Source: Pseudomonadota bacterium
GTDB lineage: Bacteria > Pseudomonadota > Alphaproteobacteria > UBA1280 > UBA12223
Direction of reading: 5' to 3'
DNA length: 5,618 nucleotides
Assembly: GCA_002937495.1 (NCBI GenBank)
Contig: PTJW01000064.1
Location: forward strand, 1-5,618
Below, piece by piece: positions 1 to 5,505 of this stretch (within the stretch, counting starts at the first letter, position 1; each line of letters starts with the position of its first letter). The position numbers were made by a program, and so were the translations under genes. The notes under the pieces are model-generated. The model searched no databases and was not told the origin of the DNA. It was given only the letters and a program-made list of their open reading frames with translations.

Positions 1-1434
1 CCCAAAAGCACTCAACATACCAATTAGCGCGTCGATTTTCTCCTCTTTAGGTTCTTCGTGTGTACGATAAACACCAATTTTACTTTCGTAAGCTAATGAT
101 GATGCAATATTTGCAACAACCATAAAACATTCGATAAGTTTGTGTGAGTCTGTACGGTCTCGGCATGAAAGTTCGGTAATTTCTCCATCTTTAATGAAAA
201 TACGAGTTTCATTGATTTCAAGAGCCATTGCACCACGAACTGCAGCGTCATATCTTAAAGCGTTGTAGGCCTCTTCTAACGGGCTGATAACAGACAAGTA
301 AAAGTCTTCATCAACTTTGCCAGAAAAGTCACCATTCATTGCTTGCTGAACTTCTTCATAGGTTAGTCGAGCATGCGAATGAATAACCGCTTTGTAATGC
401 TTGTAGCTTTCTAGTGAACCATATTTATTAATCACCATTTCTGCAACTGCAACAGGGCGATCTTGATTTGGGACAAGTGAACACAATCCGTTTGATAAAC
501 GCTCTGGCAGCATTGGAACCACAATATCAGGGAAGTATGTTGAAAACGAACGATTGTACGCCTCTTCATACAATGCTGTACCCTGCTTAACATAAAACGA
601 TACATCTGCAATAGCTACAATCAAACGCATATTGCCATTTGAAAGTTTTTCTGCATATACTGCATCATCAAAGTCGCGAGCGTCAGAACCATCAATAGTT
701 ACAAGCGGTAGATGACGAAGATCTACACGACGAGCCATCTCTTGTTCTGAAATACCGTCTTCAAGCTTATCAACCTCAAGCATAACAGCCTCTGGAAATT
801 CAGCAGGAATGTTATAAGTGTACATCGCAACCTCACGCTCATTGCCTGATAGTGTTTCAGAAACTACATGAAGAAGATCTGCATGGTCGATAGTGTTACC
901 GTCTTTGCTTGATTTTACTGCAATAGAAACAACATTACCATCAACAAGCTTGTGCTTTTCAATATCACGCTTTAATGCTGTGATTTTGATTTTGTTAAGC
1001 TGCTTGTGCATTGGCATATACAAATTTTTCTCGCCGTCAAAGATTGCAACAATCTTATCAAACTTTGAAAAATCAATAACCGGACGAGCCTTTTTCGAAG
1101 ATTTAACACCTTCAAGCTTCGACTCATACTTTCGCATGTTAACTTTGTAATTATCATGCAAGCGGTATTGACGGTTATTCTCTTGTACCAGAACCTTGTC
1201 TTTACACAAGAAGTTTAACGCTCTGTTTAGCGCTTGCTCGGAGCTACGACGAACCATTAAGGCTTTGATCACTTGCCCTAGATTAAGCTTTGTACCCTTT
1301 TTTTGCTTTAAGAAGTAAGTAAGAACCGACAACTCAAGTTCATGAGTTTTGTTTTTAACCTTCCCTTTTTTGCCTTTTGACTGGTTAGTTTTTACACTGC
1401 TTGAATTTCTTTCTACAACTGCTTGATTAGACAT
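1..1434 (-). CDS. rnr: RNase R-family 3'-5' exoribonuclease, copy 1 (C-terminus beyond window)
   Basis: The frame is open from ATG at 1434 to the left edge, giving 478 residues; the rest of the catalytic domain and any S1 domain lie outside. RNase R degrades structured RNA hydrolytically from the 3' end, using two metal ions held by aspartates. Seen here: a Lys/Ser-rich tail (1-30), a winged-helix-like segment (about 33-95), one cold-shock-like segment (about 120-190), then the RNB domain from about 237. Its core TIDGSDARDFDDAV supplies Asp248, Asp254, Asp256 and Asp257, the equivalents of E. coli RNase II Asp201/207/209/210. Further family blocks are YFPDIVVPMLPERLSNGLCSL (299-319), HSHARLTY (352-359) and YRTHEEP (456-462). 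The start is supported by AAGAGGAA at 1441-1448, about 7 bases upstream. Arginine codons are mostly CGT, unlike the paralog at 1692-3695. RNase II is the alternative, but the wording fits RNase R better. The family call is secure; whether it is the housekeeping copy is unknown. Confidence 0.93.
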   Translation of the reverse strand, partial: MSNQAVVERNSSSVKTNQSKGKKGKVKNKTHELELSVLTYFLKQKKGTKLNLGQVIKALMVRRSSEQALNRALNFLCKDKVLVQENNRQYRLHDNYKVNMRKYESKLEGVKSSKKARPVIDFSKFDKIVAIFDGEKNLYMPMHKQLNKIKITALKRDIEKHKLVDGNVVSIAVKSSKDGNTIDHADLLHVVSETLSGNEREVAMYTYNIPAEFPEAVMLEVDKLEDGISEQEMARRVDLRHLPLVTIDGSDARDFDDAVYAEKLSNGNMRLIVAIADVSFYVKQGTALYEEAYNRSFSTYFPDIVVPMLPERLSNGLCSLVPNQDRPVAVAEMVINKYGSLESYKHYKAVIHSHARLTYEEVQQAMNGDFSGKVDEDFYLSVISPLEEAYNALRYDAAVRGAMALEINETRIFIKDGEITELSCRDRTDSHKLIECFMVVANIASSLAYESKIGVYRTHEEPKEEKIDALIGMLSAFG

Positions 1435-1440
1435 AAACAA

Positions 1441-1448
1441 TTCCTCTT
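1441..1448 (-). promoter_or_regulatory. Shine-Dalgarno site of RNase R copy 1
   Basis: The minus strand reads AAGAGGAA about 7 bases before the ATG at 1434. It is one of the two clearest ribosome binding sites in the window and fixes the start codon. Its GTAAGA part (1445-1450) is complementary to TCTTAC at 1514-1519 of the same leader, so pairing that hides the site is possible but unproven. Confidence 0.75.
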
Positions 1449-1524
1449 ACACATGCAAAAAACATGAGTATTTAGCTGTAATTTTTTAAGAATTTAAGAC
1501 ATAAAGCCTTACTGTAAGATATTG

Positions 1525-1543
1525 AATCAAATTAAATTTGATT
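1525..1543. repeat. Perfect 8-bp inverted repeat in the leader of RNase R copy 1
   Basis: AATCAAAT, spacer TAA, ATTTGATT: a perfect 8+3+8 inverted repeat about 27-45 bases downstream of the inferred transcription start (near 1570) of the gene at 1-1434. It could be a protein-binding operator or a weak AT-rich hairpin in the mRNA leader. A second small palindrome, CTTAC-T-GTAAG, lies at 1508-1518. The symmetry is seen directly; any regulatory role is inference. Confidence 0.4.
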
Positions 1544-1576
1544 TGGAAATTTAATAGTTGGTTACAAGATGATTAA

Positions 1577-1605
1577 ATTATAATGCTGAAATGCTATTGT
1601 TTCAA
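1577..1605 (-). promoter_or_regulatory. Sigma-70-type promoter for RNase R copy 1
   Basis: On the minus strand, TTGAAA (-35, 1600-1605) and a perfect TATAAT (-10, 1577-1582) are separated by exactly 17 bases. Transcription would start near 1570, leaving an untranslated leader of about 135 bases before the ATG at 1434. The promoter lies just past the terminator at 1631-1662, so copy 1 should be transcribed independently of copy 2. Confidence 0.75.
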
Positions 1606-1630
1606 GCTAAAATAAGCAAATTAATTAATA

Positions 1631-1662
1631 AAAAAAGACCCACTTTTTAGTGAGTCTTTTTT
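1631..1662 (-). terminator. Intrinsic terminator of RNase R copy 2
   Basis: The minus-strand transcript folds as an 8-bp stem (1637-1644 with 1649-1656) closed by a 4-base loop at 1645-1648, extended by an A/U stretch and ending in a run of seven U. One pair (1640/1653) is G-U on the minus strand but a C/A mismatch on the plus strand. It therefore works best for the minus strand, about 30 bases beyond the stop codon at 1692. Confidence 0.85.
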
Positions 1663-1691
1663 GTATATTTTAACTACCTGAAATATATATT

Positions 1692-3695
1692 TTATTTAAA
1701 ACTAACAAACTCGAAAGTTAGTTTACCTAAAATAATATTTGCTTGAGATAATTTAACTCTTAATTTTGTGCCTACTGTTACAGTTTTACGAGTACGCTTA
1801 CCTCTTAATGAGTTTGTTTTTTCATCATAAATATAAAAGTCATTTTTCATGCTTCTAAATGGCAATAAACCTTCTGCACCTGTTTCTGGTATTTTAACAA
1901 ACATACCAAATGAGTTTACAGAAACCACTACAGCATGAAACATTTTATTCATTTGAGTTGAATAGTACTTAGCAATAAATCTTTCTTTTGCATCCCACTC
2001 TGCTTTTTGAGATACTCTTTCAGTTTTACTGATATGCTCTGCAATTTTTTCTACATCTTTACGAGAGTACTTAACACCACCCGCACTTTCAAGGTTTAAA
2101 CTTGCAATAAGTAACCTATGTACGATTAAATCTGAATAACGACGAATTGGCGATGTGAAGTGAGCATAATGAGTTAATGCTAAACCAAAATGCCCTAGAT
2201 TTTCAGATGAATACTTAGCTTGAGATTGAGACCTTAAGATTAATGTCATTAAAGTTTCTTTATCTTGTCTTGCTCCTACTTTATCAATAAGCTTTTTAAA
2301 CTCATGCGGAGAGCGTGACTTTGTATTCATTTTAAACTTAACTCTTAAACCATCTAAACTTTTTTGTAGATTTGTAATTTTTTCGTTTGATGGCTCTTCA
2401 TGAATTCTATACATACATGCGTATTGCTCTAATGCTTTAGCTGCAGCAATATTAGCTAAAATCATTAGTTCTTCAATTAACATATGAGCTGTGAATCTCT
2501 CTCTTGGAATAATATCATTCACCGCTTTAGATTCATCATCAAAAACAATTTGAGTTTCTGTAGTTTCAATTTCTAAGGCACCTCTTTTTACTCTTTTATT
2601 TTGTAGAGCTTCAAAAGCTTGCTCTAATGGAACAATTGCCTTTTCATAAAATTCCTTATCTATTACATCATCAAACTTACCGTTAATAGATTTTTGTACT
2701 TGGTTATATGTTAATCTCTTATGAGAGTGAATTACAGCTCTTGAGAATTTATGTTTCTTTAAATTACCGTTTGCATCAATATATAAGTGAGCAGCCATTA
2801 CAGGTCTGTCTTGATTTGGTACTAATGAACATAGATCATTACATAAACGCTCTGGTAACATTGGAACTACCATATCAGGGAAGTATGTTGAGTTACCTCT
2901 TGTAAATGCTTCTGTTTCTAAAGCTGAACCTTGTTTAATATAATAAGCAACATCAGCAATAGCTACAATAATATGATAACCGCCTTTATGTTTACCTTTA
3001 TTATCTACCCATGGCTCTGCAAATACTGCATCATCAAAGTCTCTTGCGTCTTCACCATCAATTGTTACTAAAGGTAAGTCTCTTAAATCTTCTCTTTTCT
3101 CTAGTTCTTTATCTGTTAAACCTGATGGAATTTGCTCTACTTCATCTAATACATGTTGTGGGAACTCATATGGTAGCTCTGAACTCCAAATAGATAGTAA
3201 ACTTTCATTACCCTCAATAGAGTCTGAAACCTTTTTAATAAACTTAGCAGCTTTTACATGTTTATTAGATTTATGCTTCATTGGCTTTACTAATACAATA
3301 TTACCATTTACAAGCTCATTATCTTCATCTTCTGTTTCTAATACATTTAATGTAATTTTAGATAAACCATTTACTAATGGCTGGTATGTAGATGTAGCTT
3401 GATGATATACTGCTAAAATATCTTCATAGAATTTTGTATTTTCTGAGCTTGAATCTTCTGCAAATGTTTTCTTAGTTTCTTTTTGTTTAACTACTTCACT
3501 GTAGATATATGAGTTTTTTGGCTTATAGCGTAGCTTGCCTGTCTCTTCTAAGTCGTACAGTGCATCTTTTAATTTATGTCGCATTTGCCCTTTTGCATTA
3601 AATACTTTACATAATGTTCTGAATGTAACCACTTGCTCTTGGTGATCTTGAAAGTATTTTTCTAATGCTGCGTTAAAGTTTTTTTTATATCCCAT
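1692..3695 (-). CDS. rnr: RNase R-family 3'-5' exoribonuclease, copy 2 (complete, 667 aa)
   Basis: A complete RNB-family enzyme expected to degrade mRNA and structured RNA from the 3' end, releasing mononucleotides. Domains seen: N-terminal winged-helix-like segment (about 5-66), one cold-shock-like segment (about 90-155), RNB catalytic domain (about 200-530) and C-terminal S1 domain (about 585-662). TIDGEDARDFDDAV supplies metal ligands Asp213, Asp219, Asp221 and Asp222. AHFTSPIRRYSDLIVHR (511-527) carries the conserved active-site arginine (Arg518/519). ENLGHFGLAL and ETGAEGLLP are alphaproteobacterial wording. It is shorter than E. coli RNase R (813 residues): the catalytic motif lies about 59 residues closer to the N-terminus, suggesting one cold-shock domain instead of two, and there is no basic C-terminal tail. 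Arginine codons are mainly AGA. AGGT at 3702-3705 precedes the ATG by 6 bases. It has its own terminator, and the upstream gene is also terminated, so it is probably monocistronic. Confidence 0.95.
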   Translation of the reverse strand: MGYKKNFNAALEKYFQDHQEQVVTFRTLCKVFNAKGQMRHKLKDALYDLEETGKLRYKPKNSYIYSEVVKQKETKKTFAEDSSSENTKFYEDILAVYHQATSTYQPLVNGLSKITLNVLETEDEDNELVNGNIVLVKPMKHKSNKHVKAAKFIKKVSDSIEGNESLLSIWSSELPYEFPQHVLDEVEQIPSGLTDKELEKREDLRDLPLVTIDGEDARDFDDAVFAEPWVDNKGKHKGGYHIIVAIADVAYYIKQGSALETEAFTRGNSTYFPDMVVPMLPERLCNDLCSLVPNQDRPVMAAHLYIDANGNLKKHKFSRAVIHSHKRLTYNQVQKSINGKFDDVIDKEFYEKAIVPLEQAFEALQNKRVKRGALEIETTETQIVFDDESKAVNDIIPRERFTAHMLIEELMILANIAAAKALEQYACMYRIHEEPSNEKITNLQKSLDGLRVKFKMNTKSRSPHEFKKLIDKVGARQDKETLMTLILRSQSQAKYSSENLGHFGLALTHYAHFTSPIRRYSDLIVHRLLIASLNLESAGGVKYSRKDVEKIAEHISKTERVSQKAEWDAKERFIAKYYSTQMNKMFHAVVVSVNSFGMFVKIPETGAEGLLPFRSMKNDFYIYDEKTNSLRGKRTRKTVTVGTKLRVKLSQANIILGKLTFEFVSFK

Positions 3696-3721
3696 ATATT
3701 TACCTAATTATTTATTTATCT

Positions 3722-3743
3722 ATTATATATTTTTAATATAACA
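3722..3743 (-). promoter_or_regulatory. Probable -10 region of RNase R copy 2
   Basis: Two overlapping candidates lie in the short AT-rich gap upstream of the ATG at 3695. One is an extended -10, TGT-TATATT (3735-3743). The other is a perfect TATAAT (3722-3727). Neither has a good -35 at 17 bases, because that stretch is the U-tract of the preceding terminator. A promoter must lie here if the terminator at 3745-3783 works, but the exact boxes are uncertain. Confidence 0.35.
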
Positions 3744-3744
3744 C

Positions 3745-3783
3745 AAAAAAAAAGACTGACCTAATAAAATATAGGACAGTCTT
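3745..3783 (-). terminator. Intrinsic terminator of the 166-aa membrane protein gene
   Basis: Arms AAGACTG (3752-3758) and CAGTCTT (3777-3783) pair perfectly. After an A/A mismatch, CCTA pairs with TAGG, closing an 8-base loop (3764-3771). The minus-strand transcript runs straight into a long U run (complement of the A run 3745-3753); the plus strand has no U-tract after the stem. The hairpin starts 13 bases beyond the stop codon at 3796. Confidence 0.85.
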
Positions 3784-3795
3784 ATAATTAATAAC

Positions 3796-4296
3796 TTAAG
3801 CTGATATTGAGCTATCTACTTTATTGTAGCTCTGAATATCTGGTCTATTACCTGCTATTAGATTATAGCGAGCAAAGAATCGATAAAGAATGTGCTTTTC
3901 AGCATACTTTTGGTTTGACTTGTAGTCATACAAATGAGCGGTATTTTTCTTTTGTAATTTAATACCATTCTCTTCTACTGTGATTAACTCTTTTTCAGTA
4001 GGTTCGTACTCTAGCAAAAATACTAACATTAAGGCAATAATGTAAAAAAAAGCAACAGCTTCTGCAAATAGCACTTGTGGCATTAATAAATGGAACATTA
4101 GAACTTCTACAACTAGCAAAAGTTTTTCAACAAATATTAAATTGCTACGGCGTGCCATTAGGCTATCGGCAATATATGCCTTTAACCACAAACCACCCCA
4201 AAACATAATGCAAACACAAAGCGTCGCCAAAATTCGATTTTGTGTGTAGCTTTCAGTTTGTATAATTTGGATCATACTTGCGAACATTTCACTCAT
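3796..4296 (-). CDS. Hypothetical membrane protein, 166 aa, three predicted helices
   Basis: I do not recognise this family. Hydrophobic segments lie at about 22-42, 54-74 and 77-96; the last two form a tight hairpin broken by Pro73. A polar, charged tail follows (97-166), with basic and tyrosine-rich stretches such as KLQKKN and YDYKSNQKYAEKH. The positive-inside rule (Arg49/Arg50 between helices 1 and 2, basic tail) suggests an outside N-terminus and a cytoplasmic C-terminal tail. There is no clear signal peptide or catalytic motif. The start is convincing: AGGAGG at 4301-4306 lies 4 bases before the ATG, and the next in-frame ATG (4287) would be too far from it. Its own promoter (4360-4388) and terminator (3745-3783) make it monocistronic, so its position between rlmB and an RNase R gene says little about function. 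That it is a real gene is well supported; its role is unknown. Confidence 0.8.
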   Translation of the reverse strand: MSEMFASMIQIIQTESYTQNRILATLCVCIMFWGGLWLKAYIADSLMARRSNLIFVEKLLLVVEVLMFHLLMPQVLFAEAVAFFYIIALMLVFLLEYEPTEKELITVEENGIKLQKKNTAHLYDYKSNQKYAEKHILYRFFARYNLIAGNRPDIQSYNKVDSSISA

Positions 4297-4300
4297 ACAT

Positions 4301-4306
4301 CCTCCT
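4301..4306 (-). promoter_or_regulatory. Strong Shine-Dalgarno site of the 166-aa gene
   Basis: AGGAGG on the minus strand, with the ATG at 4296 only 4 bases further on. An overlapping ATG at 4298-4300 directly abuts the site and is out of frame, so 4296 is the preferred start. This is the closest match to the anti-SD sequence in the window and argues that the unrecognised gene is genuinely translated. Confidence 0.75.
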
Positions 4307-4343
4307 AAGAAGGTTATTAAGAATTAAGGTGTAAACGGTATAT

Positions 4344-4376
4344 AAAAAAGTCACTAAATATTATAGTGACTTTTTT
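4344..4376 (-). terminator. Intrinsic terminator of rlmB, symmetric hairpin
   Basis: GTCACTA (4350-4356) pairs perfectly with TAGTGAC (4364-4370) around a 7-base loop. Six A (4344-4349) and a run of T (4371-4377) flank the stem, so it could terminate in either direction. It lies 35 bases beyond the rlmB stop at 4412, so its natural role is to end rlmB transcription. It overlaps the promoter of the next gene (4360-4388). Confidence 0.85.
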
Positions 4377-4388
4377 TAAAATTTGCAA
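4360..4388 (-). promoter_or_regulatory. Sigma-70-type promoter of the 166-aa gene, nested in the rlmB terminator
   Basis: On the minus strand TTGCAA (-35, 4383-4388) and a perfect TATAAT (-10, 4360-4365) are separated by 17 bases. The -10 box covers part of the loop and upstream arm of the terminator hairpin at 4344-4376. Initiation would fall near 4353, within the downstream arm, so transcripts from this promoter lack the full hairpin and are not terminated by it. Confidence 0.7.
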
Positions 4389-4389
4389 T

Positions 4390-4404
4390 AGATATTAAAT
4401 ATCT
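4390..4404. repeat. 15-bp palindrome upstream of the 166-aa gene promoter
   Basis: AGATATT-A-AATATCT is a perfect 7+1+7 inverted repeat directly upstream of the -35 box at 4383-4388, between it and the rlmB stop codon. Its place is typical of an activator or repressor site, but in such AT-rich DNA it could be chance. Confidence 0.3.
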
Positions 4405-4411
4405 TAATAAA

Positions 4412-5128
4412 CTAATTTTGTTTTCTATACTCATATAATGATACTGCACAAGCTACAGAAACATTTAATGACTCTACACTACCTACCATCGGTAGCTTAG
4501 ATAAGATATCGCAGTTCTTTTTAACAAGATCTCTCATGCCAGATCCTTCAGATCCCATTACAAATGCAATTTTACCTTTTAAATCTACATCTGCTAATTC
4601 AGATTGAGCATAACCGTCTAAGCCTACTACCCAAAAACCAGCCTTTTGTAGCTCTTCGATTGCTTTGTTTAGGTTTGTTACTTCAATTAAAGGTGTATCT
4701 TCAATAGCACCTGATGATGTTTTAGCAATAATTGGGCTGTCTGATACTGCGTTTTTACTTGTTGTAACAACTGCACTTGCACCAAATGCATTTGCAGAAC
4801 GAACAATAGCACCAACATTGTGTGGATCTGTAACTTGGTCTAATAATACAATAAGCTGCGAATCATTAATAACTTGCTTTAATGATGTAGGCTTTGCAGA
4901 AAGTTGAAAATAAGCAATAATACCTTGGTGAGGTTGGCTTGTTTTACTGTCTAGTAGTTTTTTATCTACTACTTGAATTTTTTGCTTTGGAAGGCTTTCT
5001 AATAATGATGCATATTTATTTACACTATTATTTGCAACTAAAATATATTCTAACTTATTAGCTTTGCTGCCTAGTGCTGATTTAATTGAGTGAATGCCAA
5101 CAAGCATTTTTTTAGTATTTTCAGACAT
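4412..5128 (-). CDS. rlmB: 23S rRNA (guanosine-2'-O-)-methyltransferase RlmB-type (SpoU/TrmH family)
   Basis: A SPOUT-superfamily methylase transferring a methyl group from S-adenosylmethionine to a ribose 2'-OH; the E. coli member modifies G2251 in the 23S rRNA P loop. The N-terminal SpoU substrate-binding domain spans about 6-78, ending in the typical HQGI (67-70). The catalytic domain has all three motifs: motif 1 DPHNVGAIVRSANAFG (101-116, with Asn104 and Arg110), motif 2 FVMGSEGSGM (189-198, with Glu194), and motif 3 LPMVGSVESLNVSVACA (212-228). The 238 residues are complete and close to the E. coli RlmB length (243). The start at 5128 has only a weak, distant AAGAAAG (5140-5146); the alternative ATG at codon 8 has no better site and would trim the domain. 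It is divergent from a small plus-strand gene, with tRNA-Tyr beyond. A tRNA target (TrmH-like) cannot be excluded, but the substrate-binding domain favours RlmB. Confidence 0.92.
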   Translation of the reverse strand: MSENTKKMLVGIHSIKSALGSKANKLEYILVANNSVNKYASLLESLPKQKIQVVDKKLLDSKTSQPHQGIIAYFQLSAKPTSLKQVINDSQLIVLLDQVTDPHNVGAIVRSANAFGASAVVTTSKNAVSDSPIIAKTSSGAIEDTPLIEVTNLNKAIEELQKAGFWVVGLDGYAQSELADVDLKGKIAFVMGSEGSGMRDLVKKNCDILSKLPMVGSVESLNVSVACAVSLYEYRKQN

Positions 5129-5175
5129 TTAAATTTAAACTTTCTTAAATATTCTATTATTTATAATCTAACTAA

Positions 5176-5204
5176 TTGAATTATTACAAAAATTAACTCA
5201 TAAT
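5176..5204 (+). promoter_or_regulatory. Promoter of the DUF3955-like gene
   Basis: TTGAAT (-35, 5176-5181), a 17-base spacer and CATAAT (-10, 5199-5204) on the plus strand. Transcription would begin near 5211, about 30 bases before the ATG at 5242. Each hexamer touches or overlaps a hexamer of the opposing rlmB promoter. Confidence 0.5.
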
Positions 5205-5209
5205 GTCAA
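5180..5209 (-). promoter_or_regulatory. Promoter of rlmB
   Basis: On the minus strand a perfect TTGACA (-35, 5204-5209) is followed after 18 bases by AATAAT (-10, 5180-5185), preceded by TGT as in extended -10 promoters. Transcription would begin near 5173, giving a leader of about 45 bases before the ATG at 5128. It occupies the same DNA as the plus-strand promoter at 5176-5204. Confidence 0.55.
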
Positions 5210-5241
5210 TTAATATCTAAACAAAATAGAAATAACTAAAT

Positions 5242-5445
5242 ATGAAAAATACAATATCTAAAACAAATGTTATATCTGCTATATTTATTATACTTGGTTT
5301 AATATGTGCTATTGCTTTTAATAGCATTGGACAAACAATTGATGAAAACGGAATACTACACGAACCATTTGGTCTTATTCCATTAAGTTATATATTTATT
5401 AGCCTTGGTTTTTTATTATATATCTATGGGAAAATAAAAAGATAG
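5242..5445 (+). CDS. Small two-helix membrane protein, DUF3955-like (67 aa)
   Basis: Sixty-seven residues with two membrane helices (about 9-29 and 45-63) joined by a short loop, and a basic C-terminal end (GKIKR). The linker reads IGQTIDENGILHEPFGLIPL (29-48); the pattern I-G-x-x-(V/I)-D-E-N-G-x-L-x-E-P-F-x-L-I-P is what I recall for the DUF3955 family of small bacterial membrane proteins, whose function is not established. Basic residues at both ends suggest both termini are cytoplasmic with the linker outside. The ribosome binding site is weak (only AGAAA about 10 bases upstream), but a good promoter lies at 5176-5204 and the length is normal for such proteins. It stands alone between rlmB (divergent) and tRNA-Tyr (same strand), and I see no GC-rich terminator after it. 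The family call is from memory and moderately sure. Confidence 0.65.
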   Translation: MKNTISKTNVISAIFIILGLICAIAFNSIGQTIDENGILHEPFGLIPLSYIFISLGFLLYIYGKIKR

Positions 5446-5474
5446 TTAATTTTTTATTAAAAAACAAACATTTG

Positions 5475-5505
5475 ACATTTTTTTAACTTTTTTTGTAAAA
5501 AATGT
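5475..5505. repeat. AT-rich 9-bp inverted repeat upstream of the tRNA-Tyr promoter
   Basis: ACATTTTTT (5475-5483) and AAAAAATGT (5497-5505) form a perfect inverted repeat around 13 bases. It overlaps the UP-like region. Such phased A/T tracts would bend DNA. With no GC pairs near the loop, it is unlikely to be an efficient terminator for the gene ending at 5445. Confidence 0.35.

Noticed and set aside
893..1150. Plus-strand open frame of 85 codons
   Set aside because: It lies antisense inside the RNase R copy 1 coding region, whose minus frame encodes conserved domain sequence; it has no ribosome binding site and no family resemblance.
972..1157. Minus-strand open frame of 61 codons
   Set aside because: It is out of frame with the RNase R copy 1 gene covering it and shows no recognisable motif.
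1..1434. RNase R copy 1 as a truncated pseudogene
   Set aside because: The frame is uninterrupted for 478 codons, keeps the catalytic residues, and has a strong promoter and ribosome binding site. The missing C-terminus is due to the window edge.
2708..3193. Two plus-strand open frames (2708-2905 and 3011-3193)
   Set aside because: Both are antisense shadows of the conserved catalytic region of RNase R copy 2; the leucine-rich composition follows from its codons.
4298..4300. ATG immediately after the AGGAGG site as an alternative start
   Set aside because: It abuts the ribosome binding site and is out of frame with the 166-residue protein.
4665..4907. Plus-strand open frame of 80 codons
   Set aside because: It is antisense to the SPOUT catalytic domain of rlmB, which is clearly the coding frame.
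3796..5128. rlmB, membrane protein and RNase R genes as one operon, as in the E. coli rnr-rlmB order
   Set aside because: Each gene is followed by a good intrinsic terminator, gaps are about 100 bases or more, and promoters are recognisable. In E. coli rnr precedes rlmB, whereas here rlmB is upstream.
5446..5474. Possible terminator after the DUF3955-like gene
   Set aside because: Only A/T pairs are available (TTAAT...ATTAA with a T run) and there is no GC stem, so I do not call it.
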